Source: Topomyia yanbarensis (taxonomy: Eukaryota > Arthropoda > Insecta > Diptera > Culicidae). From it: a stretch of 64,000 nucleotides of DNA. The stretch is from contig NC_080671.1 in the NCBI RefSeq assembly GCF_030247195.1, positions 412,558,044-412,622,043 on the forward strand, in the 5' to 3' direction. Positions 1 through 10,744 of the stretch are shown here, in pieces. Each line of letters starts with the position of its first letter. Positions within the stretch are counted from its first letter, which is position 1. The position numbers were made by a program, and so were the translations under genes. The notes beneath the pieces are model-generated. The model was not told the origin of the DNA, ran no database searches, and saw only the letters and a program-made list of their open reading frames with translations.

Positions 1-375
1 TCCATAAAAATATAATTTTTGGGATTGCTTTATCTTGCCGAAAATATTGACCACACGCTCATTTTTCTTTAAAAAACGACGAAAAATTAAGAAAAAGTTC
101 AATAGATTCATAAATAACGTTAGAACCAGCAGTCGCACTAAACAAAATGTTCTAACGATCGAAAGTGCATTCAGTTACCTTCAATTCAACATAATAATAC
201 TTCATGTCGATGCACTACAACCGAAGATATTTTGATTTTACTGAACGTACTTTTAATTTTAAAGGTAAAATTCACTTCATTTTTTCACTGTAACTCGAAA
301 ACTGTTGTACTGTAAATTTTTTGGACCTCATTTTCGGATTCAGAACACGATTTTACATTGAAAATTACCACTAGC
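1..375. other. AT-rich sequence, nothing recognised
   Basis: I see no supported gene here. A 66-codon open frame on the plus strand is rich in lysine, arginine and phenylalanine, as expected from A/T runs, and has no recognisable motif. The non-LTR fossil to the right stops at 376 in the middle of its reverse transcriptase, so this stretch is whatever now adjoins its broken 3' end. Confidence 0.5.
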
Positions 376-2020
376 TTATTTAGTTAAGAAATGCTGTAAA
401 CTAGTGTAATCGTATGCCGCTTTCAGGTCGGTATACACTGTGTCTACTTGTGTACCCTTTTCGTTATTTTTAATGCAATGTGAGGTGAACTGAGTTAAGT
501 GTGTAGTTGTAGATCTATGAGGAAAAAATCCGTGCTGCTCGGTTGAGATGTATGACCTCGTTTTGCTAAGGAGAACATGTCCTACTGGGATCTCGAACAA
601 TTTGGAACCCGCACAAAGCGACGTCATGCCTCTGTAGTTTGCTACATTTTGCTCATCGCATTTTATGAAAACTGGGAACATAACTGATATTTTTCAACAC
701 TCAGGAAGCTTTGCTTGCGATAGCGATAGGTTGAAGATAATTTGAAGAGGAGCAGAGTGCACTTGCACATCTTTTTATAACAATAGTAGGAATTCCGTCT
801 GGACTCGCTGATGCCGAGGACTTCAACTGTTGTATGCCAGCGTCCTCAGAAAAACTGATGTTTCGTAGATTCATGACGTCACAGGGAACATTGCGAAGGC
901 CACATTCGACCTGTTTGGAGTAGGCCGAAACAGTTTTGAATACACTTGAGAAGTGATTTGCGAATTAGTTGCAGATGCTGCTTGGTGTGCTTGATGATTC
1001 ATATGAAAAGAACATGGTAGAAGGAATCCAATTTTCCATAGCTTCCCATTCACGAAAGACCAGAAACGTTTAGGGTTCCGCTTAAGATCAGTTTGTTTCC
1101 TAGCACATGCCTGGAGTAGAGGTAACAGTTATACAACTTGTATTTTTTGCTTCAGAACTTCCACTTTAACATGGAGTCCCATCGATTGGTATAATGCCGG
1201 TGTGAAGTGGCTCTTAAACGCTTTAGTTCACGTAATCGTCGATTAGACCATGGTGGTTTCGGTCGTGATCGAGACGGGGAACATACACACCAAAAAGCTG
1301 TTTCAAAACAGAAGAAAATCTTTCTACTACAACGTCAACATCAGCTGCATGATTCAGAAGAGACACCCAGTCGATTGTCTGGAGTGTTGTGCAAAAGTCC
1401 AGTAAAGTTGGCTTTTGAAAAATCGAACTCTCTGTCTTAGGTATAATCGTCAAATACTATTCGTTGTGGGCAGGAATAAGTAATTAGAAGAGGAGGGTGA
1501 TGGCAATCAATTTCAACCAATGGCTCGTATGCTTCCGAGACATTGCAGTTCAATGAAGCTTCCTCATTCACGAACACAAGATCCAGGGTACGGTTTCGAT
1601 GGTTTGTTACCGCAGACATTTTCAGCATATTCAGCAAAGACATCCCGTCAAGTAAGGTAGCGCAAGATCTCGAGAAGACTGATTCGCAAGGGTCGGGAAT
1701 AGTATAGCCTGAATGAGTGTTTCTCCAAAGAAGTCCAGGTTGGTTGTAGTCTCCAAAAAGAAAATGAGTCGATGGATGACCAAGAGAATACGTGATGTTA
1801 AGCGCAGATTCTAGTATCATAAGTACTTATGTTCACCCAAAGTTGTTCTAGATCGCAGCTCCTGCCCAGCTTTTGTTGATTAGAAACAGCGATGAGTACA
1901 CCCCCACCACGTTTTTTCCTTGCACTGGTTGGGTCTCGGTCGTTGCGATAAACCGTATACCTTGGGCCGAACAGCTGAAGCGAGTTGATTTCATCATTCA
2001 ACCAGGTCCCTGTTAAAACA
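376..2020 (-). pseudogene. ORF2 fossil: APE endonuclease, linker and start of RT
   Basis: From about 2000 down to 1440 the minus strand encodes an AP-endonuclease-like domain: an RGGGVLIAVS stretch, a FLFGDYNQPGLLW motif (normally GDFN) and NRTLDLVFVN, ending near DCHHPPLL, the position of the usual SDHxP motif. The linker lies at 1453-870 in shifting frames. The RT starts near 830 with a PDGIPTIVIKR motif, followed by NYRGMTSLCAGSKLFE and QHGFFPHRSTTTHL. It stops at DTVYTDLKAAYD, which carries the first catalytic aspartate. The palm motif with the YxDD box is absent. An intact protein would nick target DNA and reverse-transcribe the element RNA; this copy cannot. Several stops and frameshifts are present. 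Confidence 0.82.
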
Positions 2021-2805
2021 ACAACGTCATGTTCAACATCCGAAACCCTGATGAAGAACTCATCGATTTATGTGCGCAGTCCTCTAACATTCTGATAATA
2101 TATTTGAAGCTGATGATGTGGGCCTTCTGATGGCTCGATATCAAGTGAACGGATGATAGCTGTATTAGCATCGACCTGCAAGGGGGGTTGGTTTTCATTG
2201 ACGACAGCATCCGAATGCCATACTTCGGAGGAACCTATACACTCTTTGTAATTACCTGATAAAACAGGAACGTGTACTGTATGTTCTCCGGGCTGGCAAG
2301 TTGGCAGAAGACAAGCGGTATCGTTTCCATCACGAGTATTGTGTTCGTCGAGTGAACGAGTAGAGTAGATAGTATCAAGGTTTTCTACTGGACTATCAAT
2401 CTATGGCTTGCAGCAATAGATTCGGCGATTAACTATAAATAGTAACATCTCTGTTGGTGCGTAGTATCACATATGGCTTCGGGAGGACATATACCCTCAT
2501 TAGGGTTACCTGATGAAACAGTAGAAGTACCAGCGTAGTTTGCTAATTGATTATGAAGTTGGCAACTGATTTGATTAGCGTGAGCGGTTGACTCGAGCAG
2601 ATTGTTTCCATTAGATGAAATGAACTTTGAGAGTGCATAGTATCTTCATTAGCTTCGGGGGAACATATATCCTCCTTGGCTGTACCTGGCTGTGGTTGCT
2701 AGATTTTGTAGTCAATCCTAAGTTTGGATTTCCTCAGTCGTTTCTGATGCAGCGAGCATTCAGCGCTCCATGAAGAATGATTAACATCCAAATGTTCAGC
2801 TTCAG

Positions 2806-3111
2806 TCAGTTTTTGTTGTGACACTTCGGCAGTTTACGCACATCTCGCTGGACTTTCATTAAGGAATTGAACGTCAAAGAATCCAATTCTATCAACACCT
2901 TTTTCGTATTATTTCTTTGTTTTGAAGATTTTAACACACGGATGACTTTAAGTTCAGCTGTCTCGGGCAGATTGTTTTGCAGCTTTATTTTTTCTATTAT
3001 CTCACTTTCAGCAATTTCATCGCAAATTCCGACAATCTTCGGCTTCAAGGGCTTAAGTTTTTCAATTTCGTATTTTCCAGTAAACATGGTTTTAGCATCG
3101 TGAGTCAACAC
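2806..3111 (-). pseudogene. ORF1 (Gag-like) fragment of the same non-LTR element
   Basis: A 101-codon open stretch reads KPKIVGICDEIAESEIIEKI, then LKVIRVLKSSK and VLIELDSLTFNSLMK. In related mosquito non-LTR elements this is the RNA-binding ORF1 segment upstream of the zinc knuckles. It lies directly 5' of the ORF2 fossil on the same strand, with about 800 bp between them in which I recognise only scattered short frames. No zinc knuckle is preserved. The start shown is simply the first methionine of the open stretch; the true start probably lay further upstream. Confidence 0.6.
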
Positions 3112-3116
3112 TGCTT

Positions 3117-3475
3117 TAGGCCAATTGCAGCAGGTCGTAATTCTGATTGTGATATTGGGTCTAGTGCGGGCGTAGGGACTTTACTATCGCGTGGGAATAG
3201 GCGTTTATTTGTGTGCGCTTGAGATCGCGTTATAGTGTTATAGCATTCACTGAATTATCGGGGTGTTTTTGTGTTTGCGCCAACTTGGGCATAGTTGTGC
3301 GTGGATGATCAAGATCATGACGTTCGTCTTTGTGTATCATCGCGAAAGCCGCGGGCGTTTGTAAGTTAAGGTGTTCGATCGCGTGGGCGTTTTCAGGTTG
3401 CGTGGTCGTTTGTATGTCGCGTGTGCTAGCGTGTATGTAACTTCGCGTGCATAAATTCGATTTTATAATTTGGTT
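3117..3475 (-). repeat. 5' non-coding block of the non-LTR fossil, shared with 51.6-52.9 kb
   Basis: This GC-richer block contains many CGCG words and matches the repeat at 51,580-52,870. Both begin with GGCCAATTGCAGC, and both contain a shared stretch around 3411-3470 and 51,713-51,775 that reads GTATGTCGCGTGTGCTA and continues nearly identically. It sits immediately upstream of the minus-strand ORF1, so it is best read as the 5' untranslated and promoter region of that family. That role is inferred from position. Confidence 0.6.
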
Positions 3476-4149
3476 TGTTGGAATTGGCTCATTAGTAGTC
3501 ATCTTGTGCTTTTCTCGTTTAGACGTGCTCGACTTTTTCATTACTTGCGTGAAATTTGTTAAAAAAACTTGCGCGCTGGCGAGTTTTTCAATCGGTTCCA
3601 CGATGGATGGTGGTCGATTCTGCTGCGGTCAACATGCTAAAACGCTCTCTGAGAGACAAAATAGCTTTTCAATATTCTGAAAAAAAATTCTCGAATAGCA
3701 AATTTTTCGGACTGAAGGATGACGATGCCGATAATCTACTGACAAACTTGAACCAAAGCAGAACAATAGCAAGCTATTGCGGCGGAGTGGAAGATGAAAA
3801 TCCCGCTCATCTTCGTTCACAGAGATCTGACAGACAGCAATCTCATAGTAGCATACTGTCCTACGCAAGCCAATGCCAGTGATGCAACATCGGTTTCACT
3901 TCGAAGAAGCATCATCATCAAGCTAACTCGACGGCAGGTTCAATCATCATCGAATGCGACCTCAATGCCACACATCAAGTCTCGAATAATACTCGTAGCA
4001 ATCTAAACAGCACTATATGTAGCGACGACGCAGGTGACGGCCACTACACGATCCTGATCCCTGAAGGTCCCACCCCTGACTATAGTGAGTAAATCTGTCT
4101 TCTCTAAAAACCGATTTCAACCGTATGACCAAAACCATCCAAGATCCAC
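3476..4149 (+). other. Unassigned stretch with an orphan open frame
   Basis: Between the minus-strand fossil and the plus-strand Jockey fossil lies an open frame from about 3603 to 3882 (93 codons from a methionine at 3603) that starts MVVDSAAVNMLKRSLRDKI. I recognise no domain. A second short frame reading DGHYTILIPEGPTPDYSE ends at a stop near 4096. Both could belong to the 5' part of the plus-strand Jockey element, but I cannot show this. Confidence 0.3.
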
Positions 4150-4549
4150 AGTCTCTCAGGTTATGATAAGCCATTCTTAAAATTAACGAAAATCTTTAAA
4201 GTCAACCCAATCCTCAATCTACCGTTGCTTTCCTCAGAGAACAATGATTTTGAACATCGACTGATAACTCCTGATGAGAAGGCTTCCGAGTTAGGTCGGC
4301 CCTTCGTCGGCTCACATAATCTGGGTAAAACATTACTAGTCCGCACTATGCTACAGTTAGTTAACATGCAAACATTGGATTCATAAGGACTTTTAGGAGG
4401 AAACGGAAATAACAACTGTCAGCCTGCATCAAAACCTCGAAAAACATGAAAGCCCCGGGTTTCGATATCATTTTCAACTTAGAAATCAAGCACTAAAAGT
4501 TAGTTATTTAATATTCTTACTTTTTTCTTCATTCAGTGCTCCCGACTTA

Positions 4550-5717
4550 AAGGGCGAACACGAAATTATTGCGACACATTCAACAGGGCATAACTTTTTT
4601 ACCATTGGGTAAAAATCAACCAAATTTTGCACACTTTCTCATTAATGTGTATTGTTTACATGCTGTCAAACTCGAAGTCGTGTTTTTCGATTCAACGAAA
4701 ATGGAGGTGAACCAACGCGAGTCGAGAGAACAAATTCTTTCCAAACACCTGGAATTTCCTGACCTGTCGCACCGGCAGTTGGGAAAAATGTTGAACATTC
4801 ACCATTCAACCGTCTCCAGAGTGTTGAAGCGGTTTCAGGAGCGGATCCCAACATCTCAAGCCGTGATTTGGCTAAAAAGATCGGCATGTCGCAGAGCTAC
4901 GTCCAGAATGCAAAGAAGAGAGCTGAACTACATACATACAAGTTACAGAACCTCCCAAACCGCGATGAGCGGCAACAATCGACGGCTAAAACTCGGGAAC
5001 GGAAGCTCTACGAGAAGACGCTGACAAAATATGGCTGCTGTGTGATGGACGACGAAACGTATATAAAAGCCGATTTTAACCAAATTCCGGGGTTGGAGTT
5101 TTTCGCCGGCAAGAATGTCGAAGTTCGCCTTCAAATAACTCATTTGGCAGGGCATCTGCTCTTGCGGACTGAGGAGTGAGCCTTTCGTGACAAAGAGCAC
5201 AGTAAATGGCGAGATCTACAAATCTGAGTGCCTCGAGAAGCGCCTTTTGCCGTTCTTGCTGCAGCACGACGAAGCTCCGCTATTTTGGCCAGATTTGGCA
5301 TCATGCCACTATTCTAAAAGTGTCCTGGTGTTGTATGAGGCCAATTCTGTCCATTTTGTTCCAAAGAACATGAATCCGCCAAACTGTCTGGAACTGCGCC
5401 CGGTGGAGCGGTACTGGGCAATGATGAAGCGGGAACTTCGGAAGAGCAAGAAGACAGTCAAAGACGAGAAGGACATATTAAGAAAATGGAAAAAAACTGA
5501 GAAACTGGTACCGGATGACACTGTAAAGACTTTGATGGAGGGCATCAAGCGAAAATGCGTTCAATTTTACACTCAAGGCTCCATCGATTAACTTTTCTTT
5601 CGATTTTTGAAGTAAATATATGTATAAAACTACCCTAAAATTTTGGTTTGATTTTAAACATTATACGAAAATTGGCCATGACATTTTCGGTTTCGCAATA
5701 ATTTCGTGTTCGCCCTT
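4550..5717 (+). mobile_element. Tc1/mariner element, DD37E type, broken
   Basis: The element has terminal inverted repeats beginning AAGGGCGAACACG at 4550, mirrored by CGTGTTCGCCCTT ending at 5717, and I count 25 matching bases in each arm. It is flanked by TA at 4548-4549 and 5718-5719, the target duplication of this superfamily. Its length of 1168 bp is near normal. It lies inside the Jockey fossil and shares its orientation. The transposase is frameshifted, so this copy could move only with help in trans. Confidence 0.93.
4701..5591 (+). pseudogene. Mariner DD37E transposase, frameshifted
   Basis: Starting at the ATG at 4701, the first frame encodes an N-terminal helix-turn-helix domain with HRQLGKMLNIHHSTVSRVLK. 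After a frameshift near 4850 it continues LAKKIGMSQSYVQNAKKRA, the second DNA-binding helix pair. The first catalytic aspartate is in CVMDDETYIKADF. A frameshift and an apparent deletion near 5130-5190 remove part of the core. The last frame carries FWPDLASCHYSK, with the second aspartate, and LRPVERYW, with the glutamate. Exactly 37 residues separate the two, which defines the ITmD37E group known from mosquitoes. The stop is at 5589-5591. Confidence 0.9.
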
Positions 5718-6262
5718 TAGCTACTTCCTCTCGTTTTGGAAGTCAGCCAGGGTAATGCTCAGGAAAACGGGGAAGGATTCTTCCTCTCCCAAAAGTTATC
5801 GTCTCTTCAGCCTTTTCTCAGGGTTATCCAAACTCTTCGAAAAAGTTATTTACCACTGTATTCTCATACTTTTCTAGAAAAATAATGTATTGCTAATGGA
5901 AAAGTTTAGATTTCAACGTCGATCCATCACTCACCAACTTATCCCACTTACCAATATCTTCTAAACGAACCAATCTGTCTCCAAAATCTTTGCCATATCT
6001 CCGCTCGGCCCTCGATAACGTCTGGCACGATGGCCTAGTGTACCAGCTTCAACGATACAATTTTCCCATCTTCCTGGTGTAGGACATTTCACGTCTCACT
6101 GAATGGAGCCGTTTGCGTTGCGCCGGATATTTCCGCTGGTGTTCCGCAGGGATGCATATTAGGTTCACTTCTGTTTAGCCTAATTACCTCGGATATACTC
6201 CTTCTCCCTGAAAATGAAATTTGTCGATGATACCGATATCGTCTACAACGGTAGAGTTATTA

Positions 6263-6764
6263 AATCGCTTACACCCAAGCTTCAACGAAAAAAGCGAATG
6301 TTAAAGTAATCACAGTTGAAGGCTTTGTATCAACACAGTAAATACTTATTCCCCACTCAAAACCTCCCAGACTTGCTCCGGCTGAGGATTGTTCTGTCCT
6401 AGAATCCACTAGAAAAGTATAGAGAGTAAACATTTTGCACTCCCTGTACAAACTTATGGCATATTCGTTTATGACAGTGCACTACACCGGTGTAGTCGGT
6501 GCTACACTCATTCAAACTTGGGTGTAATCAGTCTATCTCTTTCTTTGCCCTACACCGGTGTAGCACCAAGAAAAAACGAAAACGCCATTAATTGTGACAA
6601 TACTGGTTAGAATAAAAAACTACTGCGGGGTGCACATAATTTTTTTTTCGTGAAATTTGCATAAATTTGTATTTTGTTTTGGAAATCTGTATTCTTTATC
6701 AGGTCTGTATTTAAATCTACAACTATTTAGAATACCGATAAATCTGTATAAATGGCACAAGAGA
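6263..6764. repeat. Non-coding stretch with two copies of a 14-bp palindrome
   Basis: I see no gene. The palindrome CTACACCGGTGTAG occurs at 6482-6495 and again at 6550-6563, with related words (CGGTGCTACAC, TGTAGCACC) around and between. The arrangement suggests the ends of a very small inverted-repeat element, but no target duplication is clear. Confidence 0.5.
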
Positions 6765-7050
6765 ATTAGGTTCTTTACTGACACAGTTAACCTCACTTTT
6801 CTTGACAGTTCGCTTGTACTGTTTACATGGACTTAGAAACATTTGTGGACGACTAGATTCGCTAGACGCAAATCGTAAAAACCTTTCCATGTCCATGAGA
6901 AAGTCCATGTAAACAGTACAAGCGAACTGTCAAAAATGAACACGTAGTTCATTTGTGACGTCATCGTAAAGTATTCAATTGAATACAAACAAACAATACA
7001 AGTGAACTGTCAAGAAAAGTGAGGTTAACTGTGTCTGTAAAGAACCTAAT
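6765..7050. mobile_element. Short inverted-repeat element (MITE), 286 bp
   Basis: The ends are inverted repeats: ATTAGGTTCTTTAC at 6765 and GTAAAGAACCTAAT ending at 7050. The match continues for about 60 bp through ...GAGGTTAACTGTGTC... and ...GAACTGTCAAGAAAAG.... A third copy of part of the arm, in the right-arm orientation, lies at about 6900-6931, giving an extra 31-bp internal stem with 6805-6836. There is no coding capacity and no convincing target duplication, so the superfamily is unknown. Confidence 0.85.
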
Positions 7051-9445
7051 AGTTGACGCTGCCCTCCAAAATTCTAAATCCAGCCTACTGTGCATTGTAA
7101 CCTAGAAATCCTAATTTTCAATGTCAATTTTCATTGCCGATTTTCCGAAGATTTGAAATCTACAGACGTGAACGTTGTTCCCCAGTACCGATGCCACGGC
7201 GCAATCCAACGGATGAGGTAAATCGATTACCTTCACTGCTGCTCTTACTCTCGCACAGGCAGCATCATCTTTTCACACCCCACCCATCCCGGTGAAAAGG
7301 CAAAGCAGTTAACGAAGTGAGATTCTATTCATAAACGTTCCTAATAAAACCGGTTCTACTAAGATAATTATTATCTTTAATTAGATTCGTTTAGCATAAA
7401 ATTAACTTTCTTTTGTGATGAAGGTGCCGTTTAGAGGCACGCTGGCTGTTGCTGTTCTGAGCCGAGCCACAACCTAGGCATATATCAGATATGCTGTTCC
7501 TGTTAGAAGGTAGTGCTACTTCGTCTGAGTTCCTGATGCGGGCAGTGCTTCTCTATAACGGTACCTACTTGGTGGTGTAAGCGTAGCAGTGCAGCACAAA
7601 CGTTCTTACTAGGAAAGTGGGATGCTCGCGGGAACTTCCGCTGTTGCGTTTTTAAGGGCGGTATTCATTATGTTAGTTTAATATGTGGAACCTTCACACA
7701 TTAGTACTACAGCAATGAAAAATATTTAGCCTTGTGGTAGAAAAAAATACTGTATGTGTCCGTAACTCCGTATCTTGGAAACAGAGTACATCTACGAGGG
7801 TAATATTGTGCACTACTCCTACGAGTTGCGAATATAGTAGACACGAGCCTCTCAAATCTGTTTTATAGTAGCATCATGGTTTGAGCCAAACTGCATTGCA
7901 CAGATAGCTGCACAGGCCTTCTATACGACTATCCGTTTCGGATTGCTCTTCCTGCTAATGGATCAGGACAAAGACCGGTCGTTCGTTTTTAAAATAGATC
8001 CAATGCGCTAGCATCCAGTTCAGCGTTCAAGCGAAGGTGGGACTCTGTTAATGCGGCACTTCACCGTCCTGATGGGCTGTAAAGTTTTGACTGCAGGTTC
8101 GTATTACAACTAGAATGCCGGCCAAAGGCAATAAGTGTGTGTATATGTGTATGTGCGATAGAATCCTGAGGGCCGCTGTTGGACAGCTTGCTTCATATGA
8201 CGTCTGCCTGGGGTATAGTATCGTTTAGATTCTTCGGCGATAATGCCTCCCGGAACGGGTTGCTGGAAAATTTTACAGTGAGTGTGCTCTAAAACGCTCT
8301 GGGAAATAGGTTAGATTATCTTTACCGTGCTTCTATTTAGCGAATGTGTGAACAGTGTGTAATCGTTTACCGGACGCAAACAAGATATGCGTTGGGTTTT
8401 AATGATCGTTTAATTTTCTAGGAGCTTTAACGATATGGAAACATATGAATTGATTTGTTGGGTTACTGCTGGTGAAACAGCTATGAATTAAGTACCAATA
8501 TTTCTGTTGTTTGCATCGAAAATGTGCAAAGCTTATCTGACTGTTATCATGACATTTTATGAACATCAATGACCTCGTTATAGTTCTAATCATATTCTTA
8601 CAGATGTGCAGAAATTGATAGCTCCAAATATACCTTATAAATTCAATTCGGCTCAATTAATTGAGTTCAAAAACATCTGTATGTGGAGGTTTTGGTCTCA
8701 TCGGTTTCTCGCAGATGCCTGAACCGATTTTAACAAACTTAGTTTCAAATGAAACGTTCTATGGCCCCATTGCCGACACGACTTCCGGTTCCGGAGTTAC
8801 GGTTAATAAATGCGGTCACATGATTTATAAAAAGTTAAAATCTCATACGTCCCTGCTTACATTTTCAGGTCTGGGTTACTGATGGCCAACCGAAGTCTCT
8901 TTGGCCACATTGACCACAATAGGCGCTTTCAGAAGCCCAGAACAATGTTTTCAACTTCGGCGTGTAGTATGGAAGAATTGTGCTACGGACTAGGTAATCC
9001 CTATTCCATAGTGCCATGCTATGATTCAATAGTATTCTCTATCGCGAACGAAACTTGTGCAGTATTAAACAACCAAAGACAACGGTCACGATACTCATTG
9101 TGCTTTCTGCTTTTGCCCGAGGCAGTTCGAATTAGTTTAATTCTTGCCGTGGTGATCTGTCGAGATGAGTAAGTCGCAGAAGTAAGAAATGGCGCCCCGG
9201 TCACAGGCGCTGGCTATTAAATTCCGACCTTTTCGCGTGTGCTCGAGCATTCGTCATGTAAAACATATGCTAAAGGTGAAAATGGAGGATAGGCTTACGA
9301 AAGTCACCTTTATCGAATTTTACCATGTTAGGCATTAAATCCTAACGACGTTAAAAAAATAGGCCCAGGTGAAACCATTTATTTTGCAAAATAACTTAAA
9401 ATTTGTGGTTTAGTGTGACAACGCTATAATGAAGATACTCATATA
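7051..9445. other. Mostly unique non-coding sequence
   Basis: From about 7150 to 8400 the composition is more balanced than in the surroundings and no repeat is obvious; no convincing coding frame, splice pattern or RNA gene was found. At 8660-8830 there is a relative of the culicine dispersed repeat with the phrase TTCCGGTTCCGGAGTTACGG (compare 28.8 and 63.2 kb). The short open frames here lack recognisable motifs. Confidence 0.45.
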
Positions 9446-10744
9446 ACGGGTTTTCAATGAACAATGAGAATGATTTCAATACCCGTCTGTAATTAAAGTA
9501 AAGATCGTAATTTTTTTTCTCTCCAAGAGATTTGCTCTCTGGCCTCCCTAGAAAGGGGTTTGACTGTTTCTTTTCGCTCGGGTGTTCAATCGAAGATGGT
9601 ATCGAAACAGCAAGCACTCCGCGAGAGTGTTGTACGGTTTTACGAAACGCATGGCCATCGTGGAAAAAAGTTTACGGTAGACCACTTTTGAGACGAAAAC
9701 GTGCCCGTGAGTACAGTTTAACGCGGATTCTGGCATTCCTGAGCATGGAGCAGAAGGCCGGTAGCCGCCGTCTGGCGAAGATTATAACGAAGAAGAAGGA
9801 AGTGTTGATAAAGCTGTCCGACAACAAGGATGGAACGAGTTTGCGTGACACCGGCTGCAAATATCACTGCTCCCATACCTTGATTCACCGAAGCCTCAAG
9901 ATGGAGGACATCATCTGTCGGAAGCAGACTCGGTCCTCCGAGTACACGAACCAGCCGATAGCGATCGTGAAATCGCAGTGCCGGTGGATGAAGAAGAACT
10001 ACCGCGAGACGTCGTTCGTGCTGGACAACTAAAGTTACTTTCCGCTCTAGAAGACCCACATTCCAGGAAATGACAGCTACTATTACAGCGAAAAGTCGGC
10101 CACATTCCTCGAAGTAAAATATGAGTTTAAGCATAAATTTGAAAGAAAAAAAAGTTATGCTGTACATCGCCATATCGGACAGAGGGATTTCAAAGCCGCC
10201 GTTCAAGCCGATCGGTGTGGCCATCAATCAACAAGTGTACCAGGAGGAGTGTCTTGAGAAAATTCTTCTGCCATTCGTAAAGGAGCATCATGGGAACGGG
10301 AAGTACGACTTCTGGCCGGACAAGGCGTCTTCCCATTACGCCAAGAAGACGCTGGAGTAGCTTGAGCAGATAAGGATACCGTACGTGCCGAAAGAAAGGA
10401 ACCCGACCAACTTGTCCCAGTGCCGTCCTATTGAGGATTGTTTCGGCTCTCTCAGAGCCCTAGAGTACAAGAATAATTGGCGGGCCAAGGATAAGAAGCA
10501 GTTGACCTCCAGGATCCGGAATTAAATTCGGAAGATGGACGTCAGTGCCGTCGAGAACTCTTGTGAGAGCATCGCGGCTAAGTTGCGTCGTATAGCTGAT
10601 CAGGGCCCCTTCTCCAATATTCATAACCGTTTTTTGAAGAATACACATTTTGTTTTTAATAAAAATACTGAATCCGTTCAAAATTTATTTTTTGTTTTTT
10701 AACTACATGACTGAAAAAAATTTCATTTTTTAATGAACACCCGT
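9446..10744 (+). mobile_element. Second Tc1/mariner element, DD37E type, broken
   Basis: The left end starts ACGGGTTTTCAATGAAC at 9446. The right end, read inward on the other strand, is ACGGGTGTTCATTAAAAAATG ending at 10,744. TA flanks both ends (9444-9445 and 10,745-10,746). Length is 1299 bp. The inverted repeats are imperfect, so this is an older copy than the one at 4.5 kb, and it belongs to a different lineage judged by its ends and protein. Confidence 0.9.
9596..10702 (+). pseudogene. Mariner DD37E transposase with stops and frameshifts
   Basis: The ATG at 9596 opens a frame with VRFYETHGHRGKKFTVDHF, an N-terminal DNA-binding region. A frameshift near 9660 leads to a 120-codon open stretch ending at FVLDN, whose aspartate is probably the first catalytic residue, directly followed by an in-frame TAA near 10,030. 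Further on, YDFWPDKASSHYAKKTLE carries the second aspartate. A TAG at about 10,358 interrupts the frame, and CRPIEDCFGSL carries the glutamate 37 positions after the aspartate (counting the stop). A last stop near 10,525 precedes the C-terminus. Not functional. Confidence 0.88.

Larger units (their letters stand above)
376..3475 (-). mobile_element. Degenerate non-LTR retrotransposon (Jockey/CR1 group)
   Basis: Read on the minus strand the segment gives, in order, a 5' non-coding block, an ORF1 piece, an APE-type endonuclease, a linker and the first part of a reverse transcriptase. The order and spacing fit one element of about 3.1 kb. Stops and frameshifts break every frame, so it is a fossil. 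It ends just after the first RT catalytic motif, so its 3' half is gone. Non-LTR elements are usually truncated at the 5' end, so this loss probably came from a later deletion. The clade call (Jockey/CR1) rests on the style of the RT and ORF1 and is not certain. Confidence 0.8.
4150..6262 (+). mobile_element. Degenerate Jockey-type non-LTR element, split by a mariner
   Basis: Plus-strand frames give the region before and into a Jockey reverse transcriptase: PDEKASELGRPFVGSHNLGK (about 4270-4330) and KAPGFDIIFNL-type residues near 4450. Then comes the 1168-bp mariner, and the frame resumes with FWKSARVMLRKTGKDSSSPK and LSKLFEKVIYH (5735-5860). From 5900 to 6260 the RT palm can be followed through frameshifts to KFVDDTDIVYNG, the catalytic FxDD box in altered form. 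Removing the mariner and one TA copy rejoins the frame cleanly, which shows the order of events. Not functional. Confidence 0.78.
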
